From Vermamoeba vermiformis (Eukaryota > Tubulinea > Echinamoebida), in the NCBI GenBank assembly GCA_045837725.1, contig JBEWZL010000282.1:310001-374000 (forward strand): a stretch of 64,000 nucleotides of DNA, written 5' to 3'. A model generated the notes under the pieces. That model ran no database searches. It worked only from the letters and a program-made list of their open reading frames with translations, and was not told where the DNA came from. Each line of letters opens with the position of its first letter. Position 1 is the stretch's first letter. The position numbers and the translations under genes were made by a program. Shown in pieces: positions 24,243 to 35,482 of the stretch.

Positions 24243-26263
24243 TTATTTCTTGGGCACATAAGGCTCAGGACCAATCATCTTCTCGGGGCGGACAATGCGA
24301 TCAAAGTCCTCGAGGGAGACATAGCCAAGAGCACGAGCAGCTTCTTTGAGTGAAGTGCCTTCTTTGTGGGCCTTTTTGGCGGTCTGAGCAGCCTTGTCGT
24401 AACCAATGTAGGGGTTAAGGGCAGTGACCAACATGAGGGACTCGTTCATCAAAGTCTCAATGCGCTTGCGGTTGGCTTCAATGCCGACAACGCAGTTCTT
24501 AGTGAAGGAGCGAGCACCATCACCGAGGAGTCTGACGGACTGCAAGACATTCTTAATCATCACGGGCTTGAAGACGTTCAACTCGAAGTGACCGTTAGAG
24601 CCACCAACAGAGACAGCAGTTTGGTTGCCCATCACTTGTGCGCACACCATGGTCAAGGCCTCGCACTGAGTGGGATTGACCTTGCCGGGCATGATCGATG
24701 AGCCAGGCTCGTTCTCGGGCAACAACAATTCACCGAGACCGCAGCGAGGACCAGAGCCCAAGAGACGAATGTCATTGGCAATCTTCATCAACGACACGGC
24801 AACAGTGTTGAGAGCTCCGTGGCACTCAACCAAAGCGTCGTGAGCGGCGAGAGCTTCGAACTTGTTGGGGGCAGTGATGAACGGCAGACCAGTCAACTTG
24901 GCAATTTCAGCGGCAATCTTCTCAGCGAAGCCGATGTAAGTGTTGAGACCCTGCGATTGGAAGTGAGACACGTGTCACATGCCGGTGTCAATGCAAGACT
25001 TACAGTACCGACGGCAGTGCCACCTTGAGCAAGCATGTAGACGCGAGGCAAAGTGCTCTCAATGCGTTGAATGCCGTACTCGACTTGAGTCACGTAACCA
25101 CTGAACTCTTGGCCCAAAGTCAAGGGAGTAGCGTCTTGAGTGTGAGTGCGACCAATCTTGATGATGTCGTTGAACTCTGTAGCCTTGGCTTGCAATGCAG
25201 CGTGCAATTCCTTGAGGGACGGCAACAAGTTGTTGTTGATTTCCATTGCAGCGGCAATGTGCATGGCAGTGGGGAAGCTAAAACCAGTCAGTACGAACAC
25301 AGTTTTTTGTTAGGCATCAAGGTGCGCACCTGTCATTCGAGGACTGGCTCATGTTCACGTGATCGTTGGGGTGCACTGGCTTCTTGGAGCCCATTTGACC
25401 ACCGAGGGCTTCAATAGCTCTGTTGGACAAGACCTATAGAAGATACAGATAATTAGAATTTGTAAGCGGGAGTAACCGGATGTACTTATGCTGCATATGT
25501 ACCTCATTGACGTTCATGTTGGTTTGAGTGCCCGAACCAGTCTGCCACACCACGAGAGGGAAGTGCTCGTATCCAACCTTGCCGGAAATTACCTAATAAG
25601 GTAATGATATAGTCAGCAATCAGTCCCAGTACAAAAGAAGGATCAGATCCAATCCTAGCGTACCTCATCGGCGGCTTGAACAATGGCTTGAGAAACTTTA
25701 GCGTCCAATCCGTACTCTTTGTTGACAATAGCAGCTGCTTTCTTCAAAATAGCAAATGCCTTAATGAGGGGCAAGGGCATGCGTTCAGTTTCACCTCCAA
25801 TATCGAAGTTCTGGAATGAGCTGATAATATTATAATTATTAAAACTCCGCTGCTTGGTCACCTAATTATTTATATTCTTGCAGGGTGGTTGCCTTTTCCC
25901 AAATTTATTGTGGATCCAGAGTGAATTCATTAAATATAAAATATCGCGGCGCAACATCTACTATTAAACCTTGTCCCGTGACATAAAATTACGGTAAAAA
26001 ATTGTCATTATTATTTGATAATTGTTTACGTAAAAAAATAAAGTGTTGTGGTGATCTGAAAGAACTTACCGCTGAGTTTGAGCACCCCAGTACTTATCAG
26101 AAGGTACTTGAATATCACCAAATGTGTCCTTTTCAGTTCTGAAGCCCTTCGCGCTGTACATCCTAGTCGCGCTACGTGAGGCAGCGAACAGGCTGGTGGT
26201 GGCGCGAGTGCGACCAGTGCGAGTCAAAGCGCGGGCCAAAACTTTAGTGGAGGTGCGAAGCAT
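24243..26263 (-). CDS. FH: Fumarase, class II, with mitochondrial presequence
   Basis: About seven exons. The protein starts [20 protein letters not shown], a basic amphipathic mitochondrial presequence, followed by [14 protein letters not shown] and [14 protein letters not shown]. Family motifs are complete: [48 protein letters not shown], and the signature [13 protein letters not shown]. The catalytic histidine (GRTHTQD) and the mobile-loop serine of GSSIMPGK are present. The enzyme interconverts fumarate and malate in the TCA cycle as a homotetramer. The end PEPYVPKK is close to the usual length of about 490 residues. One intron holds AGACACGTGTCA, one mismatch from the window's recurrent palindrome. 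Divergent from the TM9 gene, 245 bp between starts. Confidence 0.95.
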
Positions 26264-26508
26264 GGTGGTGTGTAGTTAAAATAACGATAGTCTGCCCACC
26301 GCGAATTTTTTTTAAAATAACCGGATCGCGGCTTTAGCCGTAAGACTAGTCCAGAGACGGAAAGACTCCACTGCTTATGCACTGTTCATTTCTTTAAACT
26401 ATTTCCACGAGTTCAAGTGAATTTCAGTACTGAAAGCTGACGTCGTCGTTTTCATGAACAGCCCATTGTTTATTTACTTACTTTCAAACAGGAAACACGA
26501 CACTTAAG

Positions 26509-28621
26509 ATGACTCGATCACTATTATTAGTAGTGGTCGCCTGTTTGTGCGTCACTTGGGTACTGGCTATCGACAAAGAACACATCTTCAAAGACGAGGA
26601 TGTGGTTCCGTTATTCGTGAACAAAGTCGGTCCTTATGCAAATCCCTCAGAATCTTATGAGTTCTATTCACTACCCTTATGTCGTCCTAAAAAAGTACAA
26701 CACGAGCATCATACATTGGGCGAGAAATTGGAAGGCGATCGAAAACAGAGCTCAGCTTATGAGATCCGCTTCAAAGGTACTACTAAAATATTGCAATAAT
26801 TATTTAGAATTATTGATAATTTGGTCCGTGATTAACCACTTTTTTAATGAAAAATGAAAAAATGCTAAAAATTTCATCTAGTCCCTGTACGAGTCCAAAC
26901 ACTCTGCCCAGCCCACTTTAACAAAGAAGATATTGCAAAGTTAAGAAATGCTGTTGCCAAGTACTATTATTACGAATTGGTTCTCGGTAAGGATTTTCCA
27001 GATTTTCGATCCAGATCTAGGCAAATCTTTGATTCATGAACGAGCGATTTTATCGCGAACTAACGAAATATCCAATTCAAAGATGACTTGCCAATCCGTG
27101 GCTTTGTTGGAGCAGTAGACAGTCGCACCAAGCCCGCAGCTGAGCGCAAGTTGTATTTGTTCACGCACACGCACTTCACTGTGTTCTACAATCAGCTTGA
27201 CAACAACAATGGTGTGGTAAGTGACGCAATAACAATGCGTGACTATAGTGATAGGGTGTACTCATCTACGCGCAGGTCATTTACGCGAACATCACGTCAG
27301 ATACGAGCAAGGTCGTGGAGCTGAAAGAGGGCACAGAGGACGTTGAAGTGACATTCACCTATTCAGTCAGCTGGGTCAGCACGGACATTGAATTCGACAA
27401 GCGAACACAGCTGCAATCAATCACTTCCAAGTCCGAGCTGGAAATTCACTGGCTCTCCATTCTCAACTCATTCGTGCTCGTGATTCTGTTGACAGGCTTC
27501 ATTGCCATCATCATCATGCGCATCTTGAAGAGCGATTACAGCCGTTATGCCCGCGATGAAGAGGAGGACAACGACGCTGAAGACTACGGCTGGAAGTTGA
27601 TTCACGGTGACGTCTTCCGCTTCCCTTCCAACAAGGTACGTGATCGATATTAATTGCTAGTAGTATATATGTACTCATCACCGCTCAGCTCTGGTTGAGC
27701 GCATTTGTTGGTGTTGGTGCGCAGTTCGTCACCATGACGGTGTTCACATTGTTCCTCGCTGTGGTTGGCATCTACTACCCTGGCAACGACGGTGCTTTGC
27801 AAGTCTCCTCGATTGTACTCTACGCACTCACGGCCGGTGTTGCTGGCTTCGTAGCGACACGTCTCTATGTCGGCATGGAGGCCGCTAGCAGTCCTAGCAC
27901 TGCTCACGCTAAGTGGACTTGGGTTGTGATGTTGACTGCTGCTATTTTTGGCTTGCCTGTGTTTGGTGTCGTCATCTTCCTCAACATCATCGCTGGTTAC
28001 TACGGTGTCACTTCAGCGCTGTCATTCACTACCATTCTCTCTGTGCTTTCAATCTGGGTGTTTGTCGGTCTGCCCCTCACTCTCATCGGTGGTGTTGCTG
28101 GCAAACGACTCGCCACACCGTTCTACACGCCAGTGCGCACTAAGAACTTCCCGCGTGAAATCCCAGCGATTCCCTGGTACCGCCAACTGCCGTATCAAAT
28201 GTTGATGGCTGGCTTCTTGCCCTTCAGTGCGATTTACATTGAACTGTTCTACATCTTCAACAGCGTGTGGGGTCGCAGTTCTTATCAACTGTTTGGCATT
28301 CTCTGCCTCGTGTTCGTCATCTTGTTGATAGTCACAGCGTGCATCACCATTGCCCTCACTTACTTCCAGCTCAGCATGGAGGATTATCGTTGGTGGTGGC
28401 ACTCGTTCCTCAACGGTGGCTCGACTGGTCTGTTCATCTACGGCTACTCGTTCTTCTACTTCAACAATCGCTCGCAAATGAGCGGCTTCTTGCAAGGCAC
28501 ATTCTATTTTGGCTACATGGCAGTCATTTGCTACTTCTTCTTCATCATGTTGGGTACTGTCGGCTGGTTCAGCTCGCTCATGTTCGTGCGTCGCATCTAC
28601 CGCAGCTTGCACACCGATTAA
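26509..28621 (+). CDS. TM9 superfamily (EMP70) membrane protein, TM9SF1/3-like
   Basis: Five or six exons encode about 600 residues. MTRSLLLVVVACLCVTWVLA is a signal peptide. The lumenal domain has VNKVGPYANPSESYEFYSLPLC, close to [22 protein letters not shown] of TM9SF3, and DDLPIRGFVG. After SELEIHWLSILNSFVLVILL comes the first membrane span, then EDYGWKLIHGDVFRFPSN, a hallmark of the family, then eight more hydrophobic spans in the last exon (27689-28621). The C terminus is RRIYRSLHTD, a position where family members carry a KxD/E COPI-binding signal; here the lysine is not obvious. TM9 proteins live in Golgi and endosomes and affect sorting of glycine-rich membrane segments, adhesion and phagocytosis. 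Confidence 0.93.
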
Positions 28622-28740
28622 TCCTGCTAACACCTTATTTTTAATGTATACCCCGTCGTAAATACTTGTTTCATATTAAATTCACTTTGTTGGTACATAT
28701 GACACTTTATTTACAAGGGGTGGAGCAAAACTGTTCAATT

Positions 28741-30955
28741 TTACAAGGTATCTTTGCTGGGCAGACGCGGTGAGACTCGATCTTTCTGCGTGGCAATTCT
28801 GCCCATCATGCAGAAGATGCAAATGGTTGGCTGCACAATCTCATCGGAGTAGCGCACTTCACACACTTTGCACTGCGTGTAGGACTCAGTCATGCGCAGT
28901 GATTTGCAGCACAGTACTTGTGTGTCGAGCACGGGCACTTCATCTTGCAGTCCGTTCTCTTCGCACACCTTCAGCTTGGCCTCTAATTCGGGCAGATCTG
29001 GCAGTTTTTTCTTTAATAACACCTGTGATGTGTTAGTAGTGCACATACTGTATTGAACTCCACACTGCAGTACTTACGCGAATCAGTCGTGCCGCAGTCT
29101 CGTAATTGTTGCACTCCAAGTTCCACTTGATGGCCATGCGATAACACACCATGCGATGACGTGGCAGCAGCGGAATGTCAGTCAGACAGCGCGTCAGCAG
29201 TGCAATGTACTGGTGCACGGTCAGACCTGGAGGCAGGGGCGCACCACTCGCTGTGTTGTTGACGAGCAGTGAGCCAGGCAAAGAGCGAGCCCCTGCGCGG
29301 TCTTCATTGTTGCGCTCCTCTTCCAAGAGTGCCGTCAGCAGTGACTCGCTGGGTGGTCCCGAGAGCAGTTCAGTGTTGCGACGCGTGAGGGTCATGGAGG
29401 GCATGAAGGACGAGGGGCTCTCATTGGGACTCGTGTCCGTCGAGCTCGAGGGACCTTTGTTCGTGACACCCAATGTGCCCATGGAGCGCCGTGCCTCGTG
29501 TTGGGCACTCGTGTCGCGCTCTAATCGACGCTTGATCTCGCTCAATATGGTCAGCGCGAGCTTGTACGTGGCGCAGAACCGAATTTTTTTGAGATCTGGC
29601 TCTGGACTGTGCGCTGTACAATTATCAATATTAATACATTGCCTAGACATTGAGCTCGCTGAGACTCACATAGAAATGCCGTGCACTGTGTAACATCAAA
29701 GATTGCGCCTGTGTAGTCGGCGGATTCCAATTTGAATAAACACAATTTCATATGTTCAATCGGGGGTCTATATATACGAGGTGTTATAGTCGTAGGACCG
29801 TGCTTGCAGTAATTATTTCAATGGGGGTAATAATTATTTTTTCGATCTGACAGAGGTCCTCTATAGCTTATAAATGTCAAGTACTTACAGTGACAATCGA
29901 CTCTCAGAGGGTGTCTTATTTAATTTACCGCGCGCTGTAGGCTGCGGCATTGGATGTGACGCTAAAGGGAGAGTGGACATTAGTCTTGGACGTGCCATGG
30001 TGATTTCAAGTGTAATTAATTGGGTGTTGTATCATGTACTATTAATAGGACTTGTTGCTGCAATTGTGTTGATTCTCTTGCGCGAGATCGGAAACAAGAG
30101 ACAGATTTGACAGCCGAGCAACAAGTCGAGATTTTAGAGCGCATAAATAACTGGTACTTACACTCAGCGCGCATTCGAGTCGTGTAGAGACCAGTACGCG
30201 ATTGTGGCTGCAATCAGAATTAATGCGAGAATGTTAAGGCTCGATCGACTTACATGGTGGCCATTGAACTCTAATCGCAGTGGTCGGAGATTGCTGCTAT
30301 ATATAGGAACATATTGTTAGTAGTTGATGAGGTATAACAAGGTATGCGTACTCAGCTCGGGGTGGAACTGACGCTTCCGGCGGTGAAGGCGAGCTGCTAG
30401 GCGGTGATCTGCTCGTAAAAATATGAGAACAATAATATAGCAGTATATGCTATTGATATCGAATTTCTATAGTCGAATTCGACGCAGTTCAGAAATTTAA
30501 ATTATTTCGATCTCAACTGAAAAGAGCTCGCTGCCGTGTGAACGCATTGCAGTCGATCAACAGCACTGCCATTAATACGTACAGATCAAATAGCGTCGCT
30601 GATCGTTGACTGCGGCCCTTAGTCTTTTCAGGGGACCGCGTTGTATTCGCAGTCTTTGAACTCTTTTTGTGATCCATGCCTTTTTCTTCGCTCTCGTCAA
30701 TATTACTGCATAATAATAATAATGTCAATATTGGTTCGGAGCAGAATCACGGATTAATTTTTATCGGCAGCCGACAACAGCAGTTTGAAATCCAAAAACT
30801 CCCGCAGTACAGCAAAAATAGCCGTAGTAGCCGATGTCGCTAATCAGTATAAGAATAATTGTTGATATTTACCCTGCATTTAGTGACTCTGAAGAGCGTC
30901 GTTTGGCAATTTCCTTCTTAAGGTCTGATACACTAATATGTCGCTTAAGACTCAT
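28741..30955 (-). CDS. Alpha-COP C-terminus-like protein with a disordered N-terminal half
   Basis: I join about nine exons: MSLKRHISVSDLKKEIAK (start 30955), NIDESEEKGMDHKK, SRSPPSSSPSPPEAS, DNLRPLRLEFNGHH, PQSRTGLYTTRMRAE, STSPINTSHPMPQP, PPIEHMKLCLFKLESADY, a long exon from DLKKIRFCATYKL, and VLLKKKLPDLPELE to the stop at 28741. Frame is kept through every splice. The first half is a low-complexity basic/proline tail. The second half has LLPRHRMVCYRMAIKWNL, NNYETAARLIR and CCKSLRMTESYTQCKVC then CIFCMMGRI. This order resembles the C-terminal part of coatomer alpha (helical repeat and then a cysteine zinc-binding end). No WD40 part is present, so it is not alpha-COP itself. A trafficking role is an inference. 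An internal start at 29751 is possible but would drop an open, correctly phased N-terminal part. Confidence 0.6.
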
Positions 30956-31136
30956 CTCGTTCGCTTGATACTTCGGAATAGGGGCTGAACGACTTGATGT
31001 GCTTAAGTGCTTTCACAACAGAATGACCGTTTGAACAAATTTTCCGAATAATTTAAAGCTTTGTGCATTTCCTTATTTGGAATTATTGTGTCATAAAACT
31101 TTATTACAGTTAGCGGTACAGTGTTATTAACAGATT

Positions 31137-34100
31137 TTAATATAACGCACAAGCTTTGGTGTGCGGTCTCGGGCCTACAATGGACAACAGCGCGGGGAAA
31201 AACATGAGTCCGTGCAGTGCGCCGAGGATGACGATGCTGAAGAACATGCGGAAATAATACACGCGGAATATCTCTGAAGAGGCAAAGGCCAGCACAACCA
31301 CACCGACAAACTTGGTGAGGGTGATGCCCTTGAAGACTGAAGCGCCCATCTTGGTGAGTGCAGCACGTGCTCGTTCAGCGCGTGTGCCGCGATTCAACAT
31401 GAAGCTGTGCGCGATGTGAACGCAGAACTCGACGGAGATACCAATGGCCATGACGAGATTGACGGTGGAGACTGCATTCAGATTGATGTCCCAGAGGTAC
31501 ATGATGCCGATCACATCGACCTCGATCATTGCGACCGTGAAGACGATGAGCAGCGACATGGTGACGTTGCCCAGCAGTGCGAGGGTGACGAGGAACACCG
31601 CCACTAGTGCAAAGATGTCAGTGCGTGATGACAAGTGACACGTGTCACAGTAGTACTTACAGCACGCGAGGCCGAGACAGAGGAATGCGACATTGACAAT
31701 GTAGAGATACTGCTCGAAGAAGATGTAGAACACGCTGTACGGGAACACGGGCAATTGGAGCTCTTGGTGCAAGGTGTCAGCGAGGTAGTACGCGTATTTG
31801 AGCGCGCCAATAAAGTCCTCTTGCGTGCGCAGGGCGGTGTGGAAGCCACGGTAACGCGTCGCAGTGAGCACAGAGACCTGCGTGTAGTTGTAGGGATCGG
31901 GCATGAGCACGTCTGCTTGGTAGGGTGAGCCGCAGAGTGCGCACGAGTCCGAGCAGTTGGACATCATAAAGTACGGCAAGTACTCGTAGAACGTCTCGGG
32001 GGCTGGACGACCGTACTGATCGAAGTCGCTGGGCTGCAAACAGTTCTCGCACACCACCCAGGGCGGGGCATTGTCGGGACATTGCGTGCCAGTGCTGGTC
32101 TTTTGACAGCAGCCGTTGTGCGACAGCCAGCTGAGATAGTTGTCGAGCCAGGGTGCGAGTGAGCCCGTGAAGTAGAAGTACTCTGGCAGCAGGGCGAGCG
32201 AGGTGAATTGATTCAGCAGCGAGTTGTCTTTGCAGCCACCTTGACCCTTGCCCAGCGCGCAGAGATTGTTCTGATTGGCGCGCAGACTGTAGTCGTAGTC
32301 CTTGATCACAAAGTACACGGGCGGACCGGCGCGACCGAGCACAGCTTGTTGATTGAAGTACGAGATGAGGTACGAGTCTTGCGGCAGTGCTTCTTGTTGC
32401 GGCAGTCCGAGCTTCACTTGAGTGGCAAAGTTGATGCTCAATATCACCAAGCCAACGAAGAAGATGATCTGCAGTGGTTAATGAATTAGCAGCTAGAACT
32501 TGCATAGTGTCGCGTCACTTACAATCACAGTCTTCACCACGCGATTGAGCACGATTGGGGCCCACACGCGACGCATCAACCAAGAGATGACGCCTGGAGC
32601 CTCTTCGTGGTGCGGGGCGTGCTTGGGCAATGCGTCGTTGCTGAGCAGACGCGAGGTGTCTTCATCGTCATCGAGCAGCGCACTCGTGTCATCGGTGTCA
32701 CCTTGCCACTTGACGCACGGCAAGCAGTCCAGTCTGTTGTCGCGCATGCGACGTGCATCGAGTGCCATCAGCGCTGCAAAGGCCGTCAACTGCAGTATGA
32801 AGTCGAAGAAGATGGCGAGTGCTGCGTACACCGAGAATGCCACCACTGCTGGCATGCGCGTGAGTACACCGAGCAAGAATGCAAATGTCTCCGAGACAGC
32901 TGCGAGGGCAATCGATGTGCCCACACGGCGGAGGGTGATCGAGAGTCGCTCTTCAACAGCGAGGCGCGGATTGAGGGACTGGAAGGTCTCCACGAGAATG
33001 AAGATGTTGTCCACGCCAATCGCGAGCACCAAGAACGGAATCACCTCCGAGATGACCAGTGTGGCGGGCAGACCAAACAGACTGCACAGTCCGACGGAGA
33101 TGCTGATGGACATCATCACCATGACAATGCCGCCGAGACCGAGCAGGAACTTGCTGTGCACGGCCACGGGACAGCGGAACTCACCGAGAGCGAGCGAGAC
33201 GTAGAGGAACATGGCCGAGTAGGAGATGATCACGGTCGGTATGTCGGTGGTGGTCTCGCGCGACAGCTCGTCGGTGATGGAGCGCTCGGTGGAGTAGACG
33301 AGATTGAGCCCGGCCTTGTCGAGGGGCTGCGCATTCAAGTACTCCATCAGCTTGATCTCCCAGGCCATGGCGGGGCCTGCGAGGGTGGGGTCTTGATAGT
33401 TGTTGAGCAGATAGGTCACAAACAGCGTGGTGGCAGCTGTGTAGTCCGTGCCATTGTAGCCTCCGAGCACCACTGGCAACTGCACGGGACTGCCAATGTC
33501 ATCGCGACACGAGGTGTCTACTGGATTGAGCTCGCAGAAGCTGATGTGCTGCATGATGGCGCTGTCGGTGAATCCCTGCAGCACGGTGAGATTGTTCTGC
33601 CAGTAGCCGAGCAGTGATTCGACTTCACAGCCCTTGCCGAGCACTGGCTTGAAGCAGAGATCGATCAGCGAGTAGTTCTTGTGCTCGTACTCCACAGTCA
33701 TGCGCGCAATGTCGTCCTGCATCTGCATCACTGCGAGCAGATGATCGCGCGTGATGATGTGGTACCGCGTGTCGTTGCTCGTGTCCCACGTGTAGTCGAA
33801 GTCCTTGGGTGTGATGATCAGCTGTTCAATGCGGTAGAACGGACCGAATTTGCTGTCAAAATAGGCCTTGTCTTGCGCGGCCACACTGTCACTCGGCACC
33901 CACAACTTGTCGGGCTGCGTGATGATCTCCAAGCGATAGATCCACACCGAGCACAGTGCCGTGAAGCCGATGGAGAGCAGCAGCACCAGCACGGGTCTGC
34001 GGCCAATGAATCGACCGTGCGCTGCAAAGGCGCGGTTGAGTTGTGCCAAGATGTTGAACTTGGAGGGCTCTGCTTCTTCGTGCAGATCGGTGCTCGAGCC

Positions 34101-35231
34101 ATTGATGGTGGCGCGGTGCGTGACACTGGACACGAGTCCGCGGTCCTCGAGACTGGGCACCAACATGTCCTCGCTGCCTGCTCGCACCAACTTGACGCGC
34201 GCGGTCGATACAAAATAGGCAATCACGAGCACTGCAATGGTGAATGCGATGAAGCCCACGAAGGTGAAGAGCGTGAGGTAGGTGACGGTGATGGTGTGCA
34301 CCTCGTGGCGCGGGATGGGCGGGGGCAGCGGACACGAGGCCTGACAGTCGTTGCACGAGCACGAGTCTGAACAGGCGCGCAGCGAGGCATTGGCCGAGAC
34401 ATTGTCGCTGTTGTAGCTCATGGCGATGGTGATGTTCGAGTACTGCTTGGAGCTGGTGCCAATGAAGTTCAAGAACTCGCTGTAGTTGGAGGCACCGAAC
34501 ACCGTCTTCATTACCGTGTTGCCTGTCAGTCCGAACTTGACGTCCTTGCACGAGTCAAACAGATCTGCTGCGAAGGATTTTTGCATGTTGTACGTGCTCA
34601 CCGAGACGTAGCTGTTCTGCTGCACGTCTTGCCAGATCTGATTGATGTCCACGAACATGGACTGATCGGGACTGCACGTGTACAAGCACCAGAACTTGAC
34701 AAAGTTGTTGTAGCAAGCAGGACACGAGGCCAATATGCCACCTGCTTTGTTGAGCTGACTCACCAAGTTGTCGGTCTGTTGTGGCGTGCAGCATGCCGCG
34801 GATGTGTATTCGAAGCACGCTGTCAAATTGAGTTGCTGGCGATCAAACGGGGTTAGTGATGCGAATAATATGCCAAGTACAATCGCGTGTGCGGTGTCGT
34901 TAGTGCGACGGTAATTATTACGAACCGTAAAATTAATAATACAGATGTAGCGTGACTCATACCTCCGTAGCTCGACCATTAAAGGGACTCGGTGCATATA
35001 ATGGATTTAATGTAGTGTCGTAAATTAGTGTTTTCATCGCGCAGTAGCCTGGCGCTTTGATAATTGTCTAAAATCGATAAAATATTTTTAATTATAATTG
35101 TAAATTAGACACTTTAAGGGTGGACATACGCTATTAGCAGCATTTGAGTAGGATGCATATGATATAAATACGATAACATATAAAATACTCCGAAGCACGG
35201 ATCCCGTGCTCCCTGTCATTGGAGAACCCAT
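31137..35231 (-). CDS. NPC1: NPC1-family sterol transporter
   Basis: Five exons encode about 1,220 residues. Start MGSPMTGSTGSVLRS is a signal peptide followed by YASYSNAANS. Exon 2 gives APGYCAMKTLIYDTT and exon 3 starts QLNLTACFEYTSAACC; together these form the cysteine-rich NPC1 N-terminal domain that holds cholesterol. SCPACYNNFVKFWCLYTCSPDQS fits the family signature. Membrane spans and the sterol-sensing domain follow, with VFLYV-type segments and IGVDNIFILVETF. The C-terminal exons have VAMIEVDVIGIMYLWDINLNAVS and FCVHIAHSF, the RND-type final membrane segments. NPC1 takes cholesterol from lysosomal NPC2 and moves it to the membrane. A classical C-terminal LLNF lysosomal signal is not present (it ends KACALY). 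The intron at 31620-31660 carries TGACACGTGTCA. Coding sequence is clearly more GC-rich than the first 30 kb. Confidence 0.95.
31636..31647. promoter_or_regulatory. TGACACGTGTCA palindrome, intron of NPC1
   Basis: Exact copy near the donor of an NPC1 intron. Confidence 0.6.
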
Positions 35232-35482
35232 GTTGGTGATCGAATGGGCACTGTTGTTGTTTATGTACAAAGTGATCAAACAATATTAACAGGGTTGCAA
35301 TTGTTGAACAGGCGGACAGGGAGTGAAATACAAGAAAGAGTTTTCAAATAGATTTTCCGATCCGCGAAACGGACACGTGATCGGAGAATTCTCGACTCGC
35401 CGTGAATAACACTGCCGCGGTAGTACCAGGCAGGCATAAGTCTTGGGGCTGGGCTGCGTGGCAAGGTCTGCGAGAATTCTCG

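Noticed and set aside
29874-30110. Small plus-strand protein with one membrane-like segment (starting MSSTYSDN)
   Set aside because: Overlaps exons of the minus-strand alpha-COP-like gene that keep frame through correct splice sites. No family match.
32607-34370. Long plus-strand open frames opposite NPC1
   Set aside because: They are the antisense shadow of NPC1, whose minus-strand protein is clearly conserved. Their translations are histidine/glutamate-rich without family match.
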